NCBI GenBank assembly: GCA_015039465.1
Contig: MU130553.1
Location: 23,038 to 87,037 of the forward strand
Source of the DNA: Phlegmacium glaucopus
Lineage: Eukaryota; Basidiomycota; Agaricomycetes; Agaricales; Cortinariaceae
Length of the DNA: 64,000 nt
Direction of reading: 5' to 3'
The notes below the pieces were generated by a model that saw only the letters and a program-made list of their open reading frames with translations, ran no database searches and was not told the DNA's origin. The translations under genes and the position numbers were made by a program. Below are positions 11,159-21,500 of this stretch, one piece after another. The first letter of the stretch is position 1; each line of letters starts with the position of its first letter.

Positions 11159-11858
11159 AGGGATGCCAAAGTTCAGTTCTGAACCAGTCCAGAGAACCAG
11201 AACCAACCAAACCAAACCAAGTTTCTGGTTCAGTTCTGGTTCTGGTTTGGCCTCAGCCATCTGGTTCTGGTTCTGGTTCTTGATTGGCCAGGGATCTGAG
11301 AACCAGTTCTGAGCCACTATATCCCAAGGCAAACATTTAAGTAATATATTTACTTATTCACACCATTTCACAGGTTAAATGGCACAATGTACCTGTATCT
11401 GTAATGAAAATATTTATTCAAGTCACCAACACAATATATTTCCAATCAGAATACATCATTTTTTGGTCTGGCATAGTACATAATCAATAATATGTCTCAT
11501 TTACTATATTACTTCAGGTTTTATTAATATTAATATACTCCTATTGCAAGGAATCCAATTCAAAGTTGTCACTAGTTGGCAAAATGATTTAGTAGTATTT
11601 TTTCTTTTCATGTTTACTTTTAGTGATGTCATAGTTATAACACCAATACTACAAACTTCTGGCCTTAGATTTCAAGATATATTTATTTCTAAGAAATAAG
11701 ATGTAATTTTAGAAAATAAAATTTAAAATGAGAATTTCTTGTCTAATTGGCGATATCCTAACAAAAGTCTGTTTTTAACTGGTTCTTATGGTTCAAACTG
11801 GTTCTGGTTCTGAGAAAATGGGTCCCAAACCAAACCAAACTGAACTTTGGCGTCCCTA
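11159..11858. mobile_element. Short TIR element, family A (GGTTCT arrays)
   Basis: The ends are inverted copies of AGGGAYGCCAAAGTTCAGTT. Internal to them are arrays of GGTTCT/AGAACC (11185-11310, and a shorter run at 11775-11840) in opposite orientation around an AT-rich core. The flanks ATAATAAC and ATATTAAC match at 7 of 8 positions, compatible with an 8-bp hAT-type duplication. No protein is encoded. The following ~490 bp (11867-12352) show nothing I can name. Confidence 0.7.
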
Positions 11859-12360
11859 ATATTAACAGTAAGACTCATATTGCTTGCATATTGCCATGCA
11901 AAGCAATGGCCCACAAGTTACAACCCAAGTATTTTATTGATAACCAAGTAAATTCTCTACAGAAATCCTAATACAGACAGTTTGGTTCAAACTGATTTAA
12001 GGTTTTCACCCATGCTACCAATCAATATTGCCTGTGATGGGATGGTGTGCAACCCTAGTTCACCTAGTTTCCTTGACCAAACTGAAAGTTTGACTCTCAG
12101 CTTGCTCTCAGCTTTCAGAGAGGACTGAACTTTGTTGGTATTAACAACCGTAGATTCACAGAGTGGCCCATTAACCACATTTGGTAATAGCGCCATAGAG
12201 TTACTAAGTGGCCAGTGTGGCACTGGCCACTGACCTTCCATCCCATTGTTCCAATTGTATATATATACTAGACTACTAGACTGCTTAATCTCAGTCTGTT
12301 GTATCGAGACTGAGGTGAGCAACTTCTTTTGTATACATTAAGCAACTTCACTAACTGTAC

Positions 12361-12965
12361 TAGTGTTTAAAAGTCCGGTCTGGTCCAGTTTTTTGACCCT
12401 CAGGACCTTTAACCGAGACTGTAACTGGTCCACCTCGGTCCTAGGACCAAAAAAGACCGAACTGGACCGCTTAGGACCAGTTTACATCGGTTTTTTTTGG
12501 TCCTAGGGCTGGTCCTGGTCCTAACTGGTCTTAATCAGTCTGTAACTGGTCTTCTGCTGACAAATATATATTTTTGTATCAAAAACGGTTGTTAAGTTTA
12601 ATAATAGCTTCCAAACAAGCCCAAGAACATTAAATTTCGTTAGGATTTGGATTTTCTACAGTAATACTAGTAAAATGCCTTATTTTAGCGAATATTTTAG
12701 ACTATTTTACAGATCTATTTATTTCTCAGCCAGTCTTTGTTGGACTTTTATGATCTTGGGCTCGTTGGAAAGGGGTAAATTAGGACTACCATTTTGCTAG
12801 TTCAAACCAGTCTGAACCTCAAAAGACCAGTTAATTGAGACCAGTCTTTTTTTGGTCTTGATTCTCAAAAATCAAAAGACCGGACCATTGGTCTGGTCTT
12901 TTTCTGGTCCAGTCCGGTCTGGTTACGGTCTTTTTCCGGTCTCGTAACCGGACCTTCAAACACTA
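12361..12965. mobile_element. Short hAT-type element, family B (GGTCC/GACCAG arrays)
   Basis: The terminal inverted repeats are TAGTGTTTAAAAGTCCGGT and, from the right, TAGTGTTTGAAGGTCCGGT. The element is flanked by AACTGTAC on both sides (12353-12360 and 12966-12973), a perfect 8-bp target duplication typical of hAT transposons. The arms are dense in GGTCCAGT, GGTCCTAGG and ACCGGTC-type motifs in opposite orientation. The ~200-bp core is AT-rich and non-coding. Confidence 0.85.
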
Positions 12966-12973
12966 AACTGTAC

Positions 12974-14065
12974 ATAGTATTGTATTGTGATATTATCACA
13001 CCTTATCTAGCGGTTAAATCTCTACAAACTTAACCAGACTTTAGCAACACTGACTAGGGCCAACCAACCCGTTATGGTCACATAGTGATGTGCAGGCTTG
13101 GTGATATGTTTGCAGTGAGTTGTTAGTGAAATGGTGTAAAACACCATAACATTGACAAAACACTACTAAGGTGTTGCTCGGGTCTCCTAGAAAGTATGAC
13201 CATTCCCTTATTTAATTCTGTACACACATGTATGGTTTGTTTTACTTTATAGTTGTAATAAACTTTGTTCTAATTTTCAAAGACCAACTTCAACCCAATT
13301 TGACAATCAATGTCAATAATCAAGAGTATTTGGTAACCAATACCAATTTGACAACCAGTGTCATAAACAATATATTTGACCGGGATGCTAGCACTTCCCA
13401 ACTCTAGTTCACACAATGTAAAACCAAGAAGGTAGCTGGGCGCAATCCGACAAGTTTTTCTATCTTACTTATACAAAATAAAACAATAAACTATTAGTGT
13501 AATTGTTATTTGGTTTGCTGTGACCCGTTATTGGTCCCTCCACAACCCATTATTATTCTTATTGTTATTCCGGCTAATTATTTGTAACTGTTCTGCAAAT
13601 ATCCCTTTTGGGTTTGCATCCAGTAGCCCGGCTCTCTTTATTTACTCATGTGTTCTTTTTGTAACACTTGTGACTTTACTTTGGTTAGAGTACACGTCTT
13701 CATCTTCTACCTTTAGACATAGCTCCAGATGCACCGGATAAATCCCCTCGTAGTGTAGACTTAATATTTACATAATATTGTAATATATTCCCTGCTAGCT
13801 GTCACGGATATTTGTGGTTTTAGCCAGGAAGTTCAATTATTAGACAGTGTGACAATTAGGTGAATTCACACCATAATATATCTCCAGCCTTATGCTGTGA
13901 ACCTTTCATTACAATTTCTGTTTAATCAACTGGTGTAGTCACCACCAATGACCCTCTCTGTGCCAGATTGCATCAATAGTTTAGTTTTTTTAATTATTTA
14001 TTTAGGGAAATCCAGAAAAATGTGCATATCCGTGCATATACACATGTACACCATATCATCGGCTC
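12974..14065. other. Repeat-derived non-coding sequence
   Basis: About 1.1 kb without a gene. Bases 13280-13380 repeat a CAATTTGACAACCAGTGTCA-like phrase, and GGGATGCTAGCACTTCCC near 13382 is a near-palindrome. A retrotransposon origin is likely, but no ends or proteins can be defined. Confidence 0.35.
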
Positions 14066-14395
14066 TGTCAGGGGACACCTATTGTGTCCGCCTCTATGCT
14101 TGCTTAGTATGTACTTACCTTCACTCAACTCTATGATCGTACCCCATACCACATCCCTTATCCTGCTCCTCATGTTCTCCCTTCTATTTTAGTAGTAGTC
14201 GTCCCTTCACCGATGACATCTTGACAGATGTCAGTTTATATTTAGGTTATCTTTACCTCGTCCTACCTTCTATTACATCCTAGCTGTATATAGTTGAATT
14301 GGCTCCCACACCTGTAGTATATAGATGAAAGGTGGTTATCAAAGATAACCACCTTTGTATTCAACTTGGTTCCCAGGTTCTAACATCCCCTAACA
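14066..14395 (+). repeat. Solo LTR, family L1, copy C
   Basis: The 330-bp copy has ends TGTCAGGGGACACC and CCCCTAACA and is flanked by GGCTC on both sides (14061-14065 and 14396-14400). It carries the TATATAG box and the hairpin GGTGGTTATC-AAA-GATAACCACC at 14331-14353. It has inserted into GGCCT/AGCCC-rich DNA that continues on its right side. Confidence 0.88.
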
Positions 14396-14811
14396 GGCTC
14401 GGTTCCCCATGGCCTGCAGAGGGCCCAACAAATTTTAAGCCTGAGCCACAGGCCATCAAAAGCCCAAGCTGGCCCAAGCTCAGGGCCTAGGCCTGAGACG
14501 GGTGACAGGCTACCTGCAGAAACTGTCCAAACAGTGTGCCACATCACACAAAATTGTCTGTTTTCACCGTCTTTGGTGAGAAATTAGTCTTACAACACAC
14601 TTAGATGCCATGTAACATAGGTAAACATAAATTATAAGCATTGAAAATTTCATAAACATGATTAATGATGCTATATGTGCACTACGGCCTGAAGCCGCAG
14701 CTCGGGGCTCACCAAAATCAAAGCCTGAGCCCCAGGCTGTACAAAGCTTGTAGCCAGGAGCTAATCACAGACTCTGAGGCTACTGGAGCAGTGGCCTTTG
14801 GTAAATAATTC
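14396..14811. repeat. GGCCT/AGCCC-rich low-complexity region
   Basis: Words such as AAGCCTGAGCC, GGCCTAGGCCTGAG and AGCTCGGGGCTC recur at 14400-14510 and 14690-14760 around an AT-rich centre. This resembles the other short elements with simple-repeat arms, but I could not define inverted ends or a duplication. Confidence 0.35.
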
Positions 14812-14854
14812 AACTTAAGGTAGGGGTCATTAGGAACCAGCTAACTTATGTAAG
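14812..14854. repeat. Left copy of a 43-bp inverted repeat
   Basis: The block from AACTTAAGGTAGGGGTCATT to CTAACTTATGTAA recurs as reverse complement at 26244-26286 with about two mismatches. The pair brackets 11.5 kb that contain both the Harbinger element and the large decayed ORF element. ATTATATAAGCGGCAAAA lies just inside the left copy and recurs in the same orientation at about 25988. Confidence 0.6.
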
Positions 14855-15222
14855 CCATTATATAAGCGGCAAAATGTTGGGTTCAAAAAACAAAACAAAA
14901 AACAAAAAAGTAGGGGAAATGAACAGAAATGTGTTGAAATTTTATTTATTTATTTATTGATGTAGTATACTTTTGCTCATGCTCGTATTTGAGCTTTAGA
15001 GCCATGTCTGGGGGCAATAGGGTAGCTCAAAGTTGGCCACATTCACCGTAGCATTTCACTTTCATGCTTCTGATGTAGTTATATAATCATATTTTCAATG
15101 TCCGGTGTGACAAGAATGTGACCAGTCGGATCTGGGTCGTGTCGTCATGTTGGGTCTCCTTCCTTTTGTCTGCATTCGTTCTTATTCACTCAGCTATAAG
15201 TTAACCATAGGCTCTATCCAAT

Positions 15223-16527
15223 ATGCCACCAAAAACCACCAAACCCAAGATCCCGGATATTCCCTGGGGAGATGATAACAACCGACTTGTCTGGGCATTC
15301 CTCACAGAATGCAAGAAAGACATCAATTATAAGGTCCTCTTTGGCAAAAAGGAGACAACGGAGGTATGTTAAAAGTGTTATGAGTGTTTACTGCTCTGAT
15401 TCTCAGTATAATTTCCCAAAAAAATAGAACACAAGCGGAGACTCCAAAATAACCGTGTTCAAGCAGATTGCGCAAGTAATCCTGCTGGAACTCTTTGCTG
15501 TGGATGGAACTACGGTTGCTAACCGGTTGAAAGGACAACTTGAAAGGTGCGTTCTCACTCTATATTTCACTTTTAATGTACTACAATTTATTTATTAACA
15601 AAAGGCTCATGAAAATGTACTGGAAACATGCCGCTCATCTTCAACAAACTGGTGGTGGACTAGAGGATGAAAGTTCACAAGACGAGCGCCTGAAATACTA
15701 CATTCCTGGTTCGGGCCCAGATGAATCAACTCCTGGAGATGCTGTCAACCTTTGGCGCACATATTTTCTTGTTTCATTAATTTTCAATCTGATGTCTCTT
15801 CTAATAGAACAAATAGAAAAAGACTTTAAGTTCTTCCCACGTTTGCACAGGATATTTGCATTGCGTCCCAATGTGACCCCGATTGTAATAACCACTGCTC
15901 TTGGTCCTCAGGGTTGGAAGACGGTCTGGTACCAGTCTCCAGACAATACACCTACCAGCCATGCAACAAACACTGTGGTTCCGACTAATGGGCCTCCTCC
16001 TTCTACCCCAGCTCATTCTACCCCTGCTCATTCTCCCTCTTGCACATTTGGGACAGATGTCACACAGGCTGTCATCAACGAGACTCCAGATATTTTGCTA
16101 TCGACACCTGCCACCTTAGTACTGCCTCTTGATTCTTCTGCCAGGTGTGCTCCTAAGTCATCAGGAGTTTCATGGGAGGCTATTGAAAAGGCTCATTCAT
16201 ATATTGAGAAGGTGCCACAGAAACGGACCTTACTTGATACTCTTATTGAGTTGCAAGAGTATGTTCCTCTCTCTGTTGCTTCTTATCCCACTAAATGAAA
16301 TTTTTGATAGGAAGAATACCAAGATGTGGAATGATGAGATGAAGGAGAAGCTGCTCATCCAGAAACAAGCTCATGTTCTTGAAGAATTTAAGCTTGGGCT
16401 TGTGGATAAGGAGCAATATCTGGAGAAGATTGCAGAACTTGATGGAGGTAGCCGTCCTGCAAAATGTCAGGATACTCATCAGTTTTCACCTAATTGGGAT
16501 GATTCAGATTGTTATGCCGCTGATTGA
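15223..16527 (+). CDS. Myb/SANT-like protein of the Harbinger element
   Basis: This is the second protein of PIF/Harbinger elements, which binds DNA and helps the transposase reach the nucleus. The start is MPPKTTKPKIPDIPWGDD at 15223. Exons are 15223-15363, 15428-15546, about 15605-16258 and 16311-16527, with GT-AG introns except near 15775. There a family-typical intron after the DAVNLW codons seems to have lost its donor (GGCGCAC), although the frame stays open through it. The tryptophan-containing helical region W-G-D-D-N-N-R-L-V-W-A-F-L-T-E-C is at residues 15-30. A proline/serine-rich linker precedes a carboxy-terminal charged helix (KMWNDEMKEKLLIQKQ). It ends TGA at 16527, convergent with the transposase. 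Naming rests on family resemblance to agaricomycete Myb/SANT-like proteins. Confidence 0.7.
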
Positions 16528-16650
16528 TAATCTTTCCCTCTCTTAATTTCTCTCCTTCTCTCCTTAATATTTACAACCAATATTATATTCACTGATCCTT
16601 ATTACATTTATTGCTCTTTATTCCATAGATACCCACTGAGCTAAATTATG

Positions 16651-17964
16651 TTACATCTCTCTGAATGCCATCAATTCTGCAACAAGTTCTTTTCTTTTGT
16701 CTCATCTTCCCCATCCATCAGAGTATCTTGAACCCCACAGTCTTTATCATCCTCTGTATGGCTGTGTTCCCCTCAAAAGTGGGCTGCAGATTTTGAACCC
16801 TCAACATCAATGATGAGGTTATGAAGGATAATAGCTATTGTAATCCAGCGGCATGCTGCATGGTGGTCCTGTTTTGATTGGATATTAACTCGGAGGCCAC
16901 GAAGACATTGGAATCGACCTTTTAAAGCACCCATGCAATGCTCTGACCGTACACACAAAGGTGAGCAACAACCTTGTCAAATAAAGAATTTGCCAGATCA
17001 TCAGAAGCTGGTTTCTTGTGAACTGGGATCATACAAGAATTGACAGCATATGCAGAATCAGCCCAGGCAAATTCCTCCCCATCAAAAAACCAGTCTGGAT
17101 ATTTTGCAGCTGTAGTATGTTCAAAGGCTGTTGCATCATGAGCTGAGCCAGTCATCCCATGTGAGTAGTCAACAATTCGCAGATTTGAGGGTGTGTTTCC
17201 AATCTGTGCAAGTTTTAACTGATGTTGGAAACATATAAGCAAAAGACTCACTTGTGCATTAAGACCATAGTTTGCTTTCCTTGTATAATATGCATCACCA
17301 TTGAGTCCCGGTTTTTTGTAGAGTACAATGATGGTCCCATCATACATTACCCAACCCTCTCGCATCTTTCCTCGGAAGCCAATATGCTCATCTACCCATT
17401 TCTTCTCTACCTCCTTCTCAGCTGAGGTTAACCTTCATACAAAGAAGTCATGAAGGATTCAATTGCCACAAAACACCTGTCTGTGTAATTCTCAACAGAA
17501 CCCTCAGAACAGCCAGCTTGTCGTGCTATATCCTCTATAGAAGCTCCATTGCCATATCGCCTCATTCAAAAAAGGGTAATGGCTAGTTGCTGTTCAACAG
17601 GTGTTTGAGCATTGTTTGAGTTGTTTGTGAAGACAGGATGTTCCTCAATCAAGGTCGGGATGGTTTTAAAAACAATGGGAGTAACACGGAGCATGCTGAT
17701 AAAGCAGTGGTGATTTCCGGGGTTCTCTGCAAAGTCCCAGACAAGCTGCATATTTCCGAGCCTTGGAACAGTTGGTCGTCCATTTGGATAACATGTGAGG
17801 AGGATGGAGAGGAGAGTGTTAATGTCAAGATCATTTTCCCTTTGTCTATGTTCAAGTGTTTGTTGGTCCGTAGGTGTAAAAATTTGACGCATAAGCATTG
17901 ATAGGATGTATTGGTTCAGAAGGTCATCATGTACCGAGAGTGGTGGCATTTGTTTCAATGACAA
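16651..17964 (-). pseudogene. Harbinger DDE transposase (HARBI1-like), decayed
   Basis: The minus-strand protein starts MSLKQMPPLSVHDD. Conserved blocks follow in order: RRYGNGASIEDIARQAGCSE, then MYDGT (first catalytic Asp), GSAHDATAFEHT (second Asp), and RSEHCMGALKGRFQCLRG (catalytic Glu), ending near ELVAELMAFREM at 16651. This is the DDE_Tnp_4/HARBI1 order. A short in-frame intron lies at about 17218-17265. Breaks are an in-frame stop near 17566, a frameshift near 17430, a 1-nt frameshift just before the catalytic Glu block near 16960, a stop near 16773, and another frameshift near 16675. It cannot make active transposase. Confidence 0.85.
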
Positions 17965-18089
17965 TTGAAGATTGCAATATCTCGATGAATTGCTTGTGAC
18001 ACAGCGGACTTCAAAATATGATTATATAACTACATCAAAAGCGTGAAAGCGAAATGCTACGGCAAATGTGGCCAACTTTGAACTACCCT

Positions 18090-18478
18090 AATATATGATG
18101 ACCAAGTTGGCCCAAGCAGCTTCTGGACTGGTTAAACCTTGGCTGTAAGCACTGATGAACCAAGCAGCACAGTTTACATAACTGATCAATCAATTGATCA
18201 ATAAGATTGCTCAGCCATGGCAACAAAAAAAAAAGCTCACCGTTGGATCTGAACATGAGGCACACCATTGAGGCATGCTTTTATGTTCTTTTCCATTTCC
18301 TTCACTTGTCTTTGGGCTTGTTCTGTACATCAGTTTCACAGCACCCAATATTGTCCAATAAAATTCAGCTTGCAGTGATATTTGGGATATATTTACAAGG
18401 TGCTTTTGTTGTTCTGCTCATTTTTAATGCTTTCTGATGTGGTTTAGCTACGCTTTGTTAGTTTTTTGGGGTGGTAGG
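18090..18478. other. Non-coding spacer
   Basis: About 390 bp between the right end of the Harbinger element and the candidate left end of the next element. A TTGATCAATCAATTGATCAA-like palindromic run lies at 18184-18203. Nothing else is recognised. Confidence 0.35.
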
Positions 18479-18594
18479 CAAGGGTACTTGGGTAACTGAA
18501 AGAAATATACAGGGTCAATTTTTTTGCTAAGGCCAGGTTAGCTGGACTAACTAACTATGTAATCAGGCACAATTCCAAAAATGGTAATATGACA

Positions 18595-21500
18595 TCACTT
18601 TTGCAGGTGCTTGGCCCGCGCTTGCCCAGACGCCTCACAAGCCTCACAAATCCACTTTGATGGTGCTTGTTCGAGGTCTACACACAGAAGGTGATACTGC
18701 AACACATGAGTCAAAGGTATATACTGTATCTGGGGCTGTAGAACCTACCCATCGGGTTTCACACCCAGGTTGCCAGCACTCAATTTTGGATCCATTCAAG
18801 TTGACACCAGGCTTCACCACCTCTCCACACAAGCATCTATTGAGGACACCAACATGATGAACGGCCCTCTTGTGCCTACTTCAGCCAGATGCCTCAAAAG
18901 CCTCCTCGCCTTCTGGGTTAGTACCTTGGATTTCCACAACCGGTGGTGGAATGGCAGGGACAATAACAGTATCGTCGCGGGGAGGCACCTCGTTTGTATC
19001 CTTCATATTCAGGTCAGTACAAACCTTGGAATTTAGTAATGAATACTCACACTGTCGTTGTCCTCATGTTCTGTCACTTCTTTGATGTTCAAAATCAGTT
19101 TGTTGTTGACAGCTGCTTCTCCCACGTCAACTTGAAGTTGAACCTCCTCAGACATTGGCAAGGTTTTGGTGGGGTCCATGAACTTGATCGTCGGTTCAGA
19201 AGCTTCTCTTTGTCCTTCCCTTTCATCCACATCTCCCTCTGCATGAGTACTCTCCTCATCTTCATGTTAGAACAAAATTTAAAACACAATACCTGACAGG
19301 TATGTGGGCGCAATGATTCTTGGAGACCACCAAAGGCAGAATCTTTGATTTTTTAGTACGTTTCACAACGACATTCTTATGCTTTGCCCATATCTTCTTC
19401 ATTTTCAGCCGTCTCGAAGTTTGAAAGTTTCCAAATATGTTTGTATTTCAAGATTGGTGCGGATTTTTGGGTTTCTTGGAAGTGAGACTTCATGAAATAT
19501 TTCCAGATGGCAGGAGCAGTTTTTGCGCAGAGAGGGCATGTGACAGGGACATTTGAACATGGAGAAGATGGAGAAGATTCAGCGGCAACACTGTATGAAT
19601 ACTTTGCCTTCATTAAACAACCTCGAGATAATATTTGATTAATTTTTAAACTGCCATTGGCACCTTTTCCTTTTGTCAAAAAGAATTCGCAGAATGGTGG
19701 TGGCCGGAGGCACAAACCACATAGCTCAGTTGATTGAGTCATGCCTGGATTGTGGAGAATATGAGCGCCAATATGCTCAAGTACTCGTTGGCCTTGCAAG
19801 ATATCAAGTATCACTGTTGGAGAACAATGCAGGCAGCTTGAGGTTCCATTCTCCTCAACTTCTTGGTGGGTCTCACAGACAAAACATGCCCTACCTGATC
19901 AACCGCAGTTAGGATCCAACTCAATTAGCTCAATATGTTATTTACTCACCTGATGCCTCGCAATATGGGAATTCTTGACTTGGCATGATCTTTGGGACAT
20001 TCCTTAGGTGAGACGCCATTAGACCTCAGAAGATACTCGCAGTCAGTGCAACTAGAACCGAGCTCTGGAATAAATAGGATGGAATATTGATATGTGTCAT
20101 TGAAATAGTTGGATTCATGACCTGAATGAGGCGGCCAGGGACTGTAAATGAGCGTTCTTGGATTGTATATGTTCTCCAATCATTTTTTTGACTAGGATCA
20201 TCGTCCAACGTTGCAGGGCGTACACTGAGCATTTGATATGAGATCGTGATGGTGTCCTCATTGAGCATTTCAATTGGAACAAACAGCACAGAATTTCCAT
20301 CAATTTTTATATCATTTACCTCACCAATGCATATCCAGAAACACTTTTCGGAATGAAGAAGGGTGGCAATGGGATCCGAGATAACCAGAACCTCAGTTTC
20401 GTCAGCTGGGAAAACGGGCTCTGAGTTGCCAATGTTCATGTCTGAATCCTTGTTCATAATGTATCGCTGGACATCTTGGACCTGTTTCAGTCGATCTGTA
20501 GAGCCAGCATGCTTTCGGAACTTGCTGTATCGGGCAAGCGCACGCAATTTGACAATCTCACTACCGTTGATGAGAATTGTGCAATTGAATTCTTTTCGGC
20601 TGATTTCTGTTCCAGAGTGAGGCACAGTTTCCAAGGCTGCAAGTTCATGCAAGGTATCTTCAACTTCGACCCAGGCCTCCAGCTCTTCAACAGAGTTGTT
20701 TCTTCCAGGATTTGGGTTTGTCAGTTGAGAGGAAGGGGTGGTAGACAGGGCCAGGTCTTCTAGACTTTTGTCAATGTCATCTTCTGCTGGGGGGGCATCA
20801 AACAAGAGTACTCCAAAGGGTGCAAGGATATCAACACCTGGAGTTGTCTTCATTTCCATAAGGATGAGTTCAACAAAGGTGCATTCATCCTCAACAAGAT
20901 GCCTCCCACGATTCCAGGAGGTTTGGAGGGATACGTCCTTGACCTTGACGTTACCTCTCCACGATGAAGGTTTGATATGGTTGGCACTGTCAGGAATTTC
21001 TTTGGATTCCCGTGAAAGTGCTGGCAGCTTCAGTCGCCGAGGAGCTTGATCCCAGTGGGGGTATTTGGCAAGTATATTGGAAACCTCTGTTGTTCCGGCA
21101 AGGCGACAGACAAGCTGTAGTAAATCCAAATTGGTATCATTTCTGACCATAGTGCGAAGGATCCCAAATAATTCTTCCAAGCAATCAGTTGCCAGGAGAA
21201 TAATCCACAATTCCCCATCATGGTCATCGATTTTTGCCTTCGCCACACAGAATAATATGTTTTTGATCATGAGCAATGAGCATGAGATTGATGTAAAGGT
21301 TTGTCGGGATGAAGTCTTTCTTTGCTGACTTGTAGAGTGCAAGAGCAAGATGGGCTGCAGCACTGAGATGTTTGATCTGCTCTGAAAGTGAGAGATTGAC
21401 ACATAGGTATGGGAATACCATGTGGTATAAAAATTTCCCCAGTATCCAAACCGCCTCATGAGCCTTTTGAAATCCAGGATGAGGGTTTTTGGAAATGCGA

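Larger units (their letters stand above)
15019..18089. mobile_element. PIF/Harbinger transposon
   Basis: Long terminal inverted repeats (about 15019-15095 and 18012-18089) begin AGGGTAGYTCAAAGTTGGCC and stay about 90% identical for ~75 bp. AAT flanks both ends (15016-15018 and 18090-18092), a 3-bp duplication as expected of this superfamily, whose usual site is TWA. Inside are the two genes of a PIF/Harbinger element in convergent orientation: a Myb/SANT-like DNA-binding protein (+) and a DDE transposase (-). The transposase carries stops and frameshifts, so this copy is dead. Confidence 0.9.
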
